Source: Thalassospira sp. HF15 | GTDB taxonomy: Bacteria; Pseudomonadota; Alphaproteobacteria; Rhodospirillales; Thalassospiraceae | NCBI RefSeq assembly: GCF_011806525.1 | Contig: NZ_JAAVKI010000003.1 | Coordinates: 124,001-188,000 of the forward strand | Direction of reading: 5' to 3' | Length of the DNA: 64,000 nt | Shown here: positions 1 to 9,541 of the stretch, piece after piece | Numbering within the stretch: the first letter of the stretch is position 1 | Layout: each line of letters begins with the position of its first letter | Translations under genes and position numbers: made by a program | Notes under the pieces: generated by a model | Databases searched by the model: none | What the model was told of the DNA's origin: nothing | Seen by the model: the letters and a program-made list of their open reading frames with translations, nothing else

Positions 1-11
1 ACCAAATCAAA

Positions 12-40
12 CGGGGCATCCCCACCCAGAGGACGCCCCG
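12..40 (-). terminator. Rho-independent-like terminator of phaA
   Basis: A 9-bp stem (bases 13-21 pair with 31-39, one G-U wobble on the minus strand) with a 9-nt loop lies just past the phaA stop codon. The following minus-strand bases are only moderately T-rich, so it is a plausible rather than textbook terminator. Confidence 0.6.
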
Positions 41-67
41 CATGTTTCATTTCAGGCAAAAGGCCGC

Positions 68-1240
68 TTAGCGTTCAACGCAAAGCGCAACCCCCATGCC
101 GCCACCGATGCAGAGCGTCGCCAGACCTTTTTTGGCATCGCGTTTCTGCATTTCATGCAGCAGCGTGGTGAAGACACGTGCGCCCGATGCGCCAATCGGA
201 TGGCCCAGTGCAATCGCACCGCCATTGACGTTGACCTTATCGGTATCCCAGCCCATGTCGCGGTTGACCGCAATCGCCTGGGCGGCAAAGGCTTCGTTGG
301 CTTCGATCAGGTCAAGGTCGCTTGCCGACCAGCCGGCCTTTTCGAGCGCCTTTTTCGACGCCGGGATCGGGCCGGAACCCATGATTGCCGGATCAACACC
401 GGCGGTCGCCCAGCTCTTGATGGTTGCAAGCGGGGTCAGACCGCGCTTGGCAGCCTCATCAGCCGACATGACAACAAGCGCGGCGGCGCCATCATTGATG
501 CCCGATGCGTTACCCGCGGTAACCGTGCCTTCCTTATCAAAGGCCGGGCGCAGTTTGGCCATACCTTCGACGGTGGCACCGTGGCGCGGATATTCATCCA
601 CATCAAAGACGATGTCGCCTTTACGGTGTGGGATGGTGACAGCGGCAATTTCATCGTTGAAGCGACCGGCTTTCTGGGCGGCTTCGGCCTTGTTCTGCGA
701 GCTTGCGGCGAATGCGTCCTGCTCTTCGCGCGAAATGCCCCATTTATTGGCGATGTTTTCGGCGGTGTTGCCCATGTGATAGCCGTTGAATGCGCACCAC
801 AGGCCATCCTTGATCATGGTATCGATGAATTTGACATCGCCCATTTTGTGCCCGGCGCGCAGATGCGCCGTGTGCCCGGAAAGCGACATGTTTTCCTGAC
901 CACCGGCAACAACGATATTGGCGTCACCCGTCATGATCTGCTGAGCGGCAAGGGCGACCGTGCGCAGACCCGACCCACAAACCTGGTTGATCAGAAACGC
1001 AGTCGCGCGATCCGAAATACCCGCACCAATGGCGGCCTGACGTGCCGGGTTCTGACCCTGACCACCTGTCAGGACCTGCCCAAGAATAACTTCGTCAACA
1101 GCATCCCCTTCGACGCCTGCGCGTTCGAGTGCAGCCTTGATGGCAATAGCACCCAGATCATGCGCCGGGGTATTGGCCAGCGTGCCACTGAATGCGCCGA
1201 TTGGTGTCCGTGCGGCACCCACAATTACGACGTCGGTCAT
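68..1240 (-). CDS. phaA: acetyl-CoA C-acetyltransferase (thiolase)
   Basis: This 390-residue protein is a full-length biosynthetic thiolase, which condenses two acetyl-CoA to acetoacetyl-CoA in the cytoplasm, the first step of polyhydroxybutyrate synthesis. The nucleophile is Cys88 (NQVCGSG), with His347 in GHPIGASG and Cys377 in CIGGGMG completing the active site. A strong GGAGG ribosome site lies a few bases before the ATG. No phaB reductase is visible beside it, since the gene sits at the window edge and next to the glycan island. The name rests on the PHA genes at the other end of the window; atoB would be equally valid by sequence. Confidence 0.93.
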   Translation of the reverse strand: MTDVVIVGAARTPIGAFSGTLANTPAHDLGAIAIKAALERAGVEGDAVDEVILGQVLTGGQGQNPARQAAIGAGISDRATAFLINQVCGSGLRTVALAAQQIMTGDANIVVAGGQENMSLSGHTAHLRAGHKMGDVKFIDTMIKDGLWCAFNGYHMGNTAENIANKWGISREEQDAFAASSQNKAEAAQKAGRFNDEIAAVTIPHRKGDIVFDVDEYPRHGATVEGMAKLRPAFDKEGTVTAGNASGINDGAAALVVMSADEAAKRGLTPLATIKSWATAGVDPAIMGSGPIPASKKALEKAGWSASDLDLIEANEAFAAQAIAVNRDMGWDTDKVNVNGGAIALGHPIGASGARVFTTLLHEMQKRDAKKGLATLCIGGGMGVALCVER

Positions 1241-1518
1241 GAGATCCTCCGATTAATCCTGATTACGTTTCCAAAGATCGGGCAAAGGTCGTTAATGGCC
1301 TTGCTCAGATCCTGACTTAATCTTACCGCACCGCAGCAAATTTCCAAGTGCAGATGCCTACCACTTTCGGTCAGCTTAAGAGTACGCAACCCAAGAGCGA
1401 ACACCCAGAGCTAACCTCGTCAAGTTATGTATAGTGTGTGCCTCTCGGGTCAAGATCGCAAGTGCTCGTTACATTTGAACAAAACTTAATCAAACGTTTC
1501 GTAACCAGTTTATTTTTC

Positions 1519-1539
1519 CATCTGTTTTACTAACAGATG
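1519..1539. repeat. 8-bp inverted repeat
   Basis: CATCTGTT at 1519-1526 is followed after 5 bases by its exact reverse complement at 1532-1539. Neither strand has a T-run after the stem, so it fits an operator or a leader hairpin better than a terminator. Confidence 0.5.
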
Positions 1540-1672
1540 TACAAAGCTACCAGCTGACATACTCTTGCCTATTCTGGCACAGCTAGGGAATCCAAAAAGA
1601 CTCTTCACACTTAGGTTTTCTGATCATAGTTTGAGCTGAAATGTTGTTTCCATCAGCGAACATACCTCATAG

Positions 1673-1712
1673 GCAGAAGTGATCACATGCATACTTTGCG
1701 GGTCACTTCTGC
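1673..1712 (+). promoter_or_regulatory. 10-bp inverted repeat in the acyltransferase leader
   Basis: GCAGAAGTGA (1673-1682) and its perfect reverse complement (1703-1712) flank a 20-nt spacer, 36 bases upstream of the acyltransferase start. A second small hairpin of the form GGACT-ga-AGTCC follows at once. The arrangement suits a dimeric operator or an untranslated-leader structure; no known family was recognised. Confidence 0.5.
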
Positions 1713-1748
1713 TAGGGACTGAAGTCCATTACATTCATAATTCGGAAA

Positions 1749-3692
1749 ATGATACTTGACATGCAATACAGGAGAGAGATCGACGGTCTACGTGCCTTGG
1801 CTGTAATTTCAGTTATACTTTTCCATGCAGATTTAGGGCCATTCGACGGCGGCTTTGTCGGAGTAGACATTTTTTTTGTTATTAGCGGATACTTGATTAC
1901 ATCGATTATAATTCGAGAAGAGACGAATAATAATTTCTCATACGCTGATTTCTACCAAAGACGAATTCGAAGAATACTTCCTGCACTCTTCACCGTATCT
2001 TTTACATCTTTTGGATTTGGCTACTGGTTCCTGAGGCCTGACCTATTCAAGGATTTCTCGCAAAGTTTAGCATCCTTATCTCTTTTTTCGTCGAATATAT
2101 TATTCTGGAAAGAAACCGGATACTTTGCGGCTACAGCAGAAGAAAAACCGCTTCTACACACTTGGAGCCTGTCTGTAGAAGAGCAATTTTACGTTATATT
2201 CCCAATATTTCTCATTTTTCTTTTAAGAAAAAATCGCAATAAATCAATAACTTTCGTATTTTTTATTGTCATATCAAGTCTTTTATTATCAGAACTTGGC
2301 AGTCACTTCATTCCCACCGCAAATTTTTTCCTTCTTCCCGGTCGAATTTGGGAGCTTTTATCTGGCAGCTTGATCGCATTCTACTGCCAGAACAAAAAAC
2401 CAAGTGCTAATTATTGTCTGGAGCTAATTGGAACCATAATTATTTTAATGTCTTTATTATTATTTGATAAAAATACACGATTTCCATCAATTTACACAAT
2501 TTTACCAGTTTTTGGCACAACTTTAGTTCTTATTTTCAGCAATGGATCTGGATTTATTGGAAGATTACTTTCTGCGAAGCCTGTAGTTGCAGTCGGGCTT
2601 ATCAGTTTTAGCCTATATTTGTGGCATCAACCAATATTTGCATTTTTGAGAGTACTAAGTCTTGAGCCGTTGACTCCTGCCGTCAAATTGGGCGCCATTT
2701 TCCTCTCGTTACTTTTTGGCTATCTATCCTGGAGGTTTGTCGAAAAACCATTCCGCCGAAAAAAAGAAGGCACAAGCGCAACTATTCGAGTCTTCGTCAT
2801 TGCCGTCACAGTATCCGCAGCAATGTTTGCAGTCGGCGTCTGGGGGCATATCAACCAAGGTGCCCCCAATCGCTTTCCCGAAGAACTGCAACGCCAGTTT
2901 GCGGCAGCAGAAGATCCCGGCCTGAATGAGTACGGGTGTAGCCTACACACATTGGGAGAATTGAAAGTATGCGGTTTTGGCGATTGGGAACGACCAGAGA
3001 AAACTATTCTTCTGATAGGAAACTCTCACGCTCGTATGTTCATTCCCGAATTGCACCAAAAGCTCACCAAATACAATATCCGTGGCATTCATAGCAGATA
3101 CAGCTTTAAAAGCGACGACTTGGCAATGTCGGACAATCGCCCTGAGTATGTCTCTGATTGGAAGAGAGACATCAGGTCCTTAGCTGAAGTGTCGGATACA
3201 CTTGTTGTCTCCATGCGCTGGACCCAAGGCATAACTGCTCAGTTGAACTATTTTGATGAGAATGGAATTCAAAATTCGCAAGAGCAACAGAACGCCGTTT
3301 ACAAAATGTTCAAAGAGCGACTTTCATGGCTTAGTCAAATTGGTAAACCCGTTTTTCTGATCATGCCAGTGCCAGAGTCGCCAGTAAATGTTCCAAAACA
3401 AATGTTGCTAAGTGCAAGGCTCCCGATGCTGGATGTTGGAAGTGAGTCCCCAAAAGATTTTTATCTCCTTAAAAACCTTAAAGCCATTGAACTGCTCACC
3501 AATATCCAAAAAGAGTTCACCAATGTAACGCTGATGGATCCGTCAAAAGATCTTTGCCCACTTGAAGACTGCAACCTTTATGTTAGCAAGCTTCCCGCTT
3601 ACTATGACGACAATCATCTAACTTCAGTTGGAGCACGCAAGACTGTAAACAGACTGACGGAAGCCATTTTAACGAAATTTGAAAACGATTAG
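1749..3692 (+). CDS. OafA/YrhL-type O-acyltransferase with C-terminal SGNH domain
   Basis: This 647-residue integral membrane protein should acylate (usually O-acetylate) a surface glycan. Residues 1-350 form the acyltransferase_3 domain, opening with REIDGLRALAV and the FHAD histidine and carrying about ten membrane segments. Residues 400-640 form a periplasmic SGNH esterase-like domain with GNSH near 424-427 and the DxxH pair (DDNH) near 620-623. The coding sequence is strongly AT-rich compared with phaA, suggesting transfer. It is one of three such genes in the window. The start was chosen for the GGAAA just before it; Met5 is an alternative. Confidence 0.88.
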   Translation: MILDMQYRREIDGLRALAVISVILFHADLGPFDGGFVGVDIFFVISGYLITSIIIREETNNNFSYADFYQRRIRRILPALFTVSFTSFGFGYWFLRPDLFKDFSQSLASLSLFSSNILFWKETGYFAATAEEKPLLHTWSLSVEEQFYVIFPIFLIFLLRKNRNKSITFVFFIVISSLLLSELGSHFIPTANFFLLPGRIWELLSGSLIAFYCQNKKPSANYCLELIGTIIILMSLLLFDKNTRFPSIYTILPVFGTTLVLIFSNGSGFIGRLLSAKPVVAVGLISFSLYLWHQPIFAFLRVLSLEPLTPAVKLGAIFLSLLFGYLSWRFVEKPFRRKKEGTSATIRVFVIAVTVSAAMFAVGVWGHINQGAPNRFPEELQRQFAAAEDPGLNEYGCSLHTLGELKVCGFGDWERPEKTILLIGNSHARMFIPELHQKLTKYNIRGIHSRYSFKSDDLAMSDNRPEYVSDWKRDIRSLAEVSDTLVVSMRWTQGITAQLNYFDENGIQNSQEQQNAVYKMFKERLSWLSQIGKPVFLIMPVPESPVNVPKQMLLSARLPMLDVGSESPKDFYLLKNLKAIELLTNIQKEFTNVTLMDPSKDLCPLEDCNLYVSKLPAYYDDNHLTSVGARKTVNRLTEAILTKFEND

Positions 3693-3700
3693 CATTATGA

Positions 3701-3899
3701 ATGAAACGTATTTTATTCACAGGCAGCACTGAATATATCGGATCCCAAATTTGCGATAAAAGAGGTATCAAGACGCCTGAGGGATTCAGCAAGACTTGTT
3801 TCATCAATAACGAAGGCCAAAACTGCCTTAGGCTGGCAAGCAAACCATCCGGCGCGAAAAGACATCTTCGCACAAGCCTCAGCCTTTCTTGAGAGATAA
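3701..3899 (+). pseudogene. galE-like NAD-dependent epimerase remnant (internal deletion)
   Basis: The first 18 codons from the ATG at 3701 read as the start of a GalE/SDR epimerase (MKRILFTGSTEYIGSQI), with Glu replacing the middle glycine of the GxxGxxG motif. From 3753 a different frame, ending at the TAA 3897-3899, reads as the C-terminus of the same family (RDSARLVSS, then KAKTALGWQ and a helical tail). Roughly 250 residues of the middle are missing and the frame has shifted. It sits between the acyltransferase and pseC, 5 bp before the pseC start. It is almost certainly non-functional. Confidence 0.75.
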
Positions 3900-3904
3900 A
3901 GCCA

Positions 3905-5125
3905 GTGACAAAGAAATTCCTACCATACGGTCGTCAGTCTATAGAGCAAGACGATATTGACGCAGTTGTAGAAGCCCTGAAAGGGGATTATCTGACAACC
4001 GGCCCCAAGGTCGCTGAGTTCGAAGCAGTTTTATCGGCCAAAACCGGAGCTGAATACTCAGTTGTTTGCAATTCGGGAACAGCTGCACTGCACTTGGCTG
4101 CGATTGCCGCAGGATTTGGCCCCGGCGACTGTATTATTGTACCAACAATCACATTCCTGGCGTCAGCGAATGCAATGGCATTTACAGGCGCAGAAGTCTG
4201 TTTTGCCGACTGCGATCCTGAAACCGGTCTGATGCGGCCAAAAGACCTTATGTCGGCAATTCAACGCATAAAAACCGCCGGTAGGAAGCCTCGTGGGGTA
4301 ATCGCCGTTCACTTTTCTGGACAAACCTGCGACATGCCTGCGATCCACGCCATCGCGCGCAAAGAAGGCATGATTATTATCGAAGATGCCTGTCATGCTC
4401 TAGGCAGTCGTCATGGCCCCAATCTTGAAGCACAAACCGGTGACTGCCATTGGTCGGATATGGCTTGTTTCTCCTTTCATCCAGTCAAAACAATCGCCAT
4501 GGGAGAAGGTGGAGCTGTCACCACAAACGACCCTAAGATTGACGAGCGACTGCGTCTTGCAAGAAATCATGGCATGAGCCGAGATCAGGAAAATTTTACG
4601 AGCAAGGAGGCAGGCCTAGACATCAGCGGCGACTGGGGCCTTTGGTATTACGAAATGCAAGATCCGGGGTACAACTATCGGGCCTGTGATCTGCAATGTG
4701 CACTTGGCATAAGCCAGCTAGGAAAGCTCGAAAAGTTCGCGACTAAACGTCGTGCGTTACGTGATCGCTATTATAATTTTGCATCCGAACTTCCGTCAGG
4801 TGTTCGTTTGATCGGACGAGCCGCAGAATGTGATCCATGTGCGCATCTTATGACCGCGCTTTTCGATGATGATTTTCTCGGATTAGGCCGCAATGCGGTA
4901 ATGAGCAGCCTAAGAGAAATGGGGATTGGAACACAAGTGCATTATACACCGGTTCATCTCCAGCCTTATTATCGTCGGATGTGTCCTGATCTCGCACTTG
5001 AAGGCGCTTCAGAGTTCTATCGAAAATGCCTGACGCTGCCGTTGTTTTCGGATATGGAATTGTCAGATGTAGACCGCGTGATTGCGGCATTGCGTAAGGT
5101 TGCCGCTAAAGGAACAGAACGTTGA
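3905..5125 (+). CDS. pseC: UDP-4-amino-4,6-dideoxy-N-acetyl-beta-L-altrosamine transaminase
   Basis: This 406-residue PLP enzyme of the DegT/DnrJ/EryC1 family is the second step of pseudaminic acid synthesis: amination at C4 of the 4-keto sugar made by PseB. The opening FLPYGRQSIEQDDI and DYLTTGP are typical of PseC. The PLP lysine is Lys195 in HPVKTIAMGEGG, with the DACHALG Asp that binds the pyridine nitrogen upstream. Translation starts at a GTG. Its partner pseB lies about 23.5 kb away at 28623. The stop codon overlaps the TTG start of the following methyltransferase, so the two are translationally coupled. Confidence 0.9.
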   Translation: MTKKFLPYGRQSIEQDDIDAVVEALKGDYLTTGPKVAEFEAVLSAKTGAEYSVVCNSGTAALHLAAIAAGFGPGDCIIVPTITFLASANAMAFTGAEVCFADCDPETGLMRPKDLMSAIQRIKTAGRKPRGVIAVHFSGQTCDMPAIHAIARKEGMIIIEDACHALGSRHGPNLEAQTGDCHWSDMACFSFHPVKTIAMGEGGAVTTNDPKIDERLRLARNHGMSRDQENFTSKEAGLDISGDWGLWYYEMQDPGYNYRACDLQCALGISQLGKLEKFATKRRALRDRYYNFASELPSGVRLIGRAAECDPCAHLMTALFDDDFLGLGRNAVMSSLREMGIGTQVHYTPVHLQPYYRRMCPDLALEGASEFYRKCLTLPLFSDMELSDVDRVIAALRKVAAKGTER

Positions 5126-5913
5126 ATTCTTCGAACAAGACAATCGCCGATTTCGGCGATCAGTGGACAACCTATACCGACAACAGCGGGTATTATGGTT
5201 CGAACGAGCTTCTAAAGGACATTCTGGAACCGGCTTTCGCTGTTGAAGATATTCAAGACAAAGATGTAGCTGAAATAGGTGCCGGAACTGGTCGCATATC
5301 ATTGATGCTCGCGCGCGCAGGCGCCAAATCTGTCACTGCAATTGAACCCAGCGCGGCGTTTAAAACGCTTAAAAACAATTTAGCAGGAACCGATATAAAT
5401 TGTGTCCAACGCGAGGGCCGTGACATTGAGGGCTTGGGTCCCTTCGATATCATCTTTTCTATTGGTGTTCTTCATCATATTCCAGAACCCAATATCGTTG
5501 CTCAGCGCGCACTGAACTGCCTACGCCCTGGCGGGCAGATGGTAATCTGGCTCTACGGACACGAGGGAAATGAGCTTTATCTCTCGATATTTCAACCACT
5601 TCGGCGCCTGACCCACATTATGCCCGATTGGCTTTTGAGCCTGCTCTGCCATGCGTTGGTTTTGATGACTTATCCATACATCTGGTTGAGTTCTGTTTTA
5701 CCACTGCCACTGCGTTCATACATGCGTCGAGTTTTCGGGAAAGTCAGTTATTCAAAGAAACATCTGATTGTTTTTGATCAACTCAATCCCCAATGGGCCA
5801 AATACTATCGCAAACAGGAAGCGATTGACCTTCTGAAACGCAATGGCTTTGTCGACGTATTCGCCCATCATCGGCACGGATATAGCTGGACCGTCGTCGG
5901 CAAGAAAGCATGA
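5122..5913 (+). CDS. class I SAM-dependent methyltransferase
   Basis: A 263-residue protein with a Rossmann methyltransferase fold: motif I is EIGAGTGRI near residue 50, followed by the acidic EPS end of strand 2 and IGVLHHIPEP, as in the Methyltransf_11/12 group. A hydrophobic stretch around residues 165-195 may attach it to the membrane. It begins with TTG inside the pseC stop, preceded by AAAGGAA at good spacing; no other sensible start exists. The likely target is a sugar of the local glycan, but the substrate cannot be read from sequence. Confidence 0.8.
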   Translation: MNSSNKTIADFGDQWTTYTDNSGYYGSNELLKDILEPAFAVEDIQDKDVAEIGAGTGRISLMLARAGAKSVTAIEPSAAFKTLKNNLAGTDINCVQREGRDIEGLGPFDIIFSIGVLHHIPEPNIVAQRALNCLRPGGQMVIWLYGHEGNELYLSIFQPLRRLTHIMPDWLLSLLCHALVLMTYPYIWLSSVLPLPLRSYMRRVFGKVSYSKKHLIVFDQLNPQWAKYYRKQEAIDLLKRNGFVDVFAHHRHGYSWTVVGKKA

Positions 5914-5915
5914 CT

Positions 5916-6917
5916 TCAGATTGTTCGTTGAACGGCTTCGGGCCTGTTTCTTAGAAACGCGACGGTCCCCGCAACAAGCATCGGAACATAGTTTACCGCA
6001 TGCAAAACGAATGCAATGGCCAAAGCGGAATCGAAATTTATCTCGAACGGCAGTAACGCGACAACCACAAGCGAATGGTAAACACCGACGCCCCCGGGAG
6101 AAGTTGGTAATGCCAAACCGAAGTTTGTGATTACCATCACCGTAATAGCGGCACCCACTGCATTTTCATTCAAAAAAACCGACAACACTGTGAAAATTGC
6201 AGCAAGATTGAACAGCCACGCCAGCACAGAGACAGACAAAAGCTTTACATAAAGCCCTGTCATGCCGGTTGTTCCCGGCGGTAGTACCCCGCTTGCCATA
6301 CCGTTGACAAATCGCCAAACCGAGTGGCCCGCGCGCCGTGAGAGGAGAAATCCGACACGCAACGCCAATCTGCGTGTTGTTCGCTGAATGCGGCGTAAAA
6401 ATATGTTAGCTAAAAGCAAGACCAGGCCAGCCAAAATCAGCAATGCCATCGCCAGAGATACTTCGCGAGGCAGGTTAACGTTCGCAAAGACGAAGATACT
6501 GAAGCCACCAAGGGACAGAATATCTGTAATCCGCTCCGTTAACAGCGCAGACATAGCACTTCCGGCGTTCCATCCACTTTGCTTGCGAAGCCAGTTTACG
6601 CGATAGATATCTCCTGCGCGCAACATAAGTAGATTATTCAAAAAATGCCCTATCAAGTAAGACCTAAGCGAGCAAACAAGACTGGTGGAAGAGCGTGAAT
6701 TCAAGAGTTCCCACCATCGATAGGAAAACCCGAAATAACTTGTCATCACCAAACAGGTTGCCACAAGAAACATCACAGCGCTGATATTTCGAAAGCCATC
6801 CACAAGCGCGCCCCAGTCCGTATTCCAAGCCAGAATACAGATACACCCCGCAGAAAACAGGTAACCGACCCACCGTCCTTTGAAGATGTTCGCACTCAAT
6901 TTAATTCTGCCAGCCAA
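5916..6917 (-). CDS. lysylphosphatidylglycerol synthase TM-region/flippase-like membrane protein
   Basis: This 333-residue polytopic protein (about eight helices) belongs to the UPF0104/AglD-related family, which shares the membrane part of MprF and often accompanies lipid-linked glycosyltransferases. The typical PTSPGGVGVYHSL segment is seen near residues 265-280. It starts at TTG with AAAGG six bases upstream. It converges with the methyltransferase before it and diverges from the one after it. A role in membrane translocation or regulation of lipid-linked sugars is family-based inference. Confidence 0.75.
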   Translation of the reverse strand: MAGRIKLSANIFKGRWVGYLFSAGCICILAWNTDWGALVDGFRNISAVMFLVATCLVMTSYFGFSYRWWELLNSRSSTSLVCSLRSYLIGHFLNNLLMLRAGDIYRVNWLRKQSGWNAGSAMSALLTERITDILSLGGFSIFVFANVNLPREVSLAMALLILAGLVLLLANIFLRRIQRTTRRLALRVGFLLSRRAGHSVWRFVNGMASGVLPPGTTGMTGLYVKLLSVSVLAWLFNLAAIFTVLSVFLNENAVGAAITVMVITNFGLALPTSPGGVGVYHSLVVVALLPFEINFDSALAIAFVLHAVNYVPMLVAGTVAFLRNRPEAVQRTI

Positions 6918-7022
6918 TTTAAACCTTTAATGAGGTCGTTCTTTCCGATAACAGTTTGCCTCTGTGTAGCAGAGTCTCTTGTAGTTTGTCTTTTTCTATT
7001 GCCCGGTTTGAAGCTTGAAATC

Positions 7023-7766
7023 ATGAAAACGCAGAACATAGATCAATTGATAGCCTCATATCCGCGGACACATCCCCCTCTACCTCAGGCGTTCAAGGAT
7101 ATTTACGAGAAAGAATATCTTGCCAATCGCAAGGGAGGAAACGTTGCCACTTCGATTGCGCAAAAGCTTGAGACATGGATGCATCGACAAGTCGCTAAAA
7201 ATGCAACTGGAGAACTGACGCTGGAGTTGGGCGCAGGGACGTTGAACCATTTAGCGTACGAACAGCAAGATCAGACTTATGATGCTGTCGAGCCTGCCTC
7301 ATTTTTCTACGAGAACAGTCCGGCGCTTGACCGGGTTAGAAACATATATGCAGACTTGCAGGAAATCCCCGAGAACACACGATATGACAGGGTCATCTCG
7401 ATAGCGGTTCTAGAGCATTTACAAAACCTTCCTTTCGAAATTGCCCGCGCTGGCTTGCTGCTTGCCGATCATGGTCGTTTTCAGGCCGCGATTCCCTGTG
7501 AGGGTGAACTTGCCTGGTATCTGGCATGGCGCTTTGGAACCGGTGTCCCATACTGGTTTAGAAATAAACTAGATTATGGCGTTCTCATGCGGCACGAGCA
7601 CATCAACAAAAGCGATGAAATCCGCAGCTTGATTGGGCACATGTTCGAAACCATCAGAATAAAGCGGTTTCCGCTACCATTACGCCATTGCAGCTTCTAT
7701 CTTTACATTGATGCCCAATCGCCTCGCAAGGAGGTGTGCGAAGAGGTCTTGCGCCGCAAGGAATGA
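7023..7766 (+). CDS. class I SAM-dependent methyltransferase
   Basis: A 247-residue protein with LELGAGTLNHL as motif I (near residue 70) and ISIAVLEHLQNLPFE as motif III/IV, matching methyltransferases found in O-antigen loci. The ATG at 7023 is preferred to an in-frame one at 6930, because the earlier start would leave only 12 bp to the divergent gene and adds an unrelated hydrophobic stretch. Substrate unknown. Confidence 0.75.
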   Translation: MKTQNIDQLIASYPRTHPPLPQAFKDIYEKEYLANRKGGNVATSIAQKLETWMHRQVAKNATGELTLELGAGTLNHLAYEQQDQTYDAVEPASFFYENSPALDRVRNIYADLQEIPENTRYDRVISIAVLEHLQNLPFEIARAGLLLADHGRFQAAIPCEGELAWYLAWRFGTGVPYWFRNKLDYGVLMRHEHINKSDEIRSLIGHMFETIRIKRFPLPLRHCSFYLYIDAQSPRKEVCEEVLRRKE

Positions 7767-7810
7767 AGACCAATTTGACGGTTGGAACAAATCCATGTTG
7801 CCATTCTTGA

Positions 7811-9541
7811 CTAGTTTGCAACACATCCGGGAATTTTCCGGTTCCGAACCCGCGAAAATGTTCCTTCAAACCGGTCCCAAAGCCAGACATCGCTCGCTTG
7901 ATATTCGGAATGCACCTGACCAGTATCGCAATCAAACAGAGTGACTTGATTGTCAAAAATTTCAATTCTGTAGATATCGGGACGGGAGACAACCCACCTA
8001 TGCTGCCAGTCGTCGAGAGGCAAGCTGGCCGCCTCTGCTCCTCCCAGCCCTTCGACAAGATGCAACCGCATCATGCTACCAGCCTGCCAGTTGGTTTCGA
8101 TGACCGGAATCCATCCCGGGTTTTGGGGGCTTCGGATGATGAACAAACTGTTCCGATCAAACTCTTCAACCGGCATCTCAGGCACTGAGGCCATGATGTC
8201 CTGTTGCATGGTCCAAGAGGTGTGCCAGTCATACGCTCGAGCGGCCAATGGTACGACAAAACTCGCAACCAACAGTGCGGAAAGCGCTGTTTTCCATTTG
8301 CGGGTTGCTGGGGTCATGACAACTGATATGGCGATCCCCAGAATAAACCAGAACGCGATTACCATTGCTGATCGCCCCCCGATCCCTTGAGCCCAAATCA
8401 CATAGTTTCCGGCAGCGAACGCCAGACCACCAAGAACCATACCGGCCATGACCACAAGCATTGCAATCAAGAACCCTCGACGTTGCGGTAGCAAAATTTC
8501 AGGCCACTTTTTGATGAAGAGGTAGCCAATCACCATCATTGCAATAATAAACAGGGGCATCCCCTCGATCATGGCGATAGGCAACGGCATCATCACCGCC
8601 AGACAGGCTGGTAACAGAACGCTACCCCCTGCAAGGCCCCCCCATTTCTCCGTGCCATGCAATGTCTCAGCTTGGCGATGCTTCTGCCAGCGCGAAAATC
8701 CCAGAAATACGCCGCAACCGATCACGGCGATGATTGCTGCCAAAACCGGCCAAGTGAGTTGTTCAAAGCCTATGATTCGGCCTGGATAGCTCATCCAGTG
8801 GAACAGAACATCTATCAGCCCTTGATCGAACTTCCGCGATCCCTCAGCGCCGGTTGCACGCATATATCTGTTGTAACCAAGAGCAAAAACCTGAGAGGCA
8901 GAAAGCACCGCAAACCAGCACAAAACAGGCTTGAGCTTCCTGTCCCTTATAACGAACAGGAAGAACAGCAAGACGACATATTGCAGATAAAAGGCCTCGT
9001 AAGTTAGAAATCCCCAAGCAGAAATCAAGGCCGCCAGCAACCAATCCTTGAAACTTGCATCGGACCAATGTGCGATAACAATCGCACCAGAGGTGAAGAA
9101 ACAAATAGCAGAAAGCAAAGCAGTTGTGCCGGTTGGCCAAAAAGTAATTGGAACCACAAAGGGCGCAGCCAACCAAAGCAACGCCGCAAAATGCCCAACC
9201 AGATTTGCGTCCCTTTCTGCAACGAATTGAAAAGCAAAACGCTTGGAGAAAACAGCGAAAGCGATGGCCGTTGCTCCGGTCAGAACAATTGCCATGCTTT
9301 GCAATGCATATGGTTCGCTCGGGACGAACGACGTCAACACCCAAGAGAGCACTCTTAAGGCTGGGCGGTTTTGGGCCAGCTCCAACATTTCCCATCGCGC
9401 CAAGGACCAGTCCGGCGACAATAGCGACGACTGCATAAGGTAGAACCAGTCATCGACATAGATACCGAGATAAAACGGTCGCCACGCAAACATCACGACA
9501 CTGATCAAAAGCCAGAAAAGGAGAGTTTTTCGATCAAGCAT
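7811..9541 (-). CDS. large polytopic membrane protein, GT-C-like glycosyltransferase candidate
   Basis: This 576-residue protein has about a dozen membrane helices and a soluble C-terminal part of about 100 residues. The first outside loop carries YVDDW with paired Asp30-Asp31, the position at which GT-C enzymes hold their catalytic acid. No closer family was recognised. The ATG overlaps the asnB stop (TGATG), which fixes the start and shows co-translation with asnB and the DPM-type GT2 upstream. A reasonable model is transfer of a sugar from undecaprenyl phosphate on the periplasmic side. Confidence 0.65.
   Translation of the reverse strand: MLDRKTLLFWLLISVVMFAWRPFYLGIYVDDWFYLMQSSLLSPDWSLARWEMLELAQNRPALRVLSWVLTSFVPSEPYALQSMAIVLTGATAIAFAVFSKRFAFQFVAERDANLVGHFAALLWLAAPFVVPITFWPTGTTALLSAICFFTSGAIVIAHWSDASFKDWLLAALISAWGFLTYEAFYLQYVVLLFFLFVIRDRKLKPVLCWFAVLSASQVFALGYNRYMRATGAEGSRKFDQGLIDVLFHWMSYPGRIIGFEQLTWPVLAAIIAVIGCGVFLGFSRWQKHRQAETLHGTEKWGGLAGGSVLLPACLAVMMPLPIAMIEGMPLFIIAMMVIGYLFIKKWPEILLPQRRGFLIAMLVVMAGMVLGGLAFAAGNYVIWAQGIGGRSAMVIAFWFILGIAISVVMTPATRKWKTALSALLVASFVVPLAARAYDWHTSWTMQQDIMASVPEMPVEEFDRNSLFIIRSPQNPGWIPVIETNWQAGSMMRLHLVEGLGGAEAASLPLDDWQHRWVVSRPDIYRIEIFDNQVTLFDCDTGQVHSEYQASDVWLWDRFEGTFSRVRNRKIPGCVAN

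Larger units (their letters stand above)
1241..1748. other. 508-bp divergent intergenic region, left island boundary
   Basis: No convincing gene is present. The first 80 bases keep the composition of phaA; beyond that the DNA becomes AT-rich, marking the likely left edge of the glycan island. Two clear inverted repeats lie in the half nearer the acyltransferase gene (1519-1539 and 1673-1712), and promoters for both flanking genes must lie here. Confidence 0.6.

Noticed and set aside
155-1315. Long open frame on the plus strand opposite phaA
   Set aside because: It is a mirror of a clear thiolase with full active-site motifs and a ribosome site; the antisense translation is rich in Arg, Gly and Cys and matches no family.
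6290-6310. GGCGGTAG resembling the ops (JUMPstart) element
   Set aside because: It lies inside a coding region, with the wrong context and no RfaH-type leader nearby.
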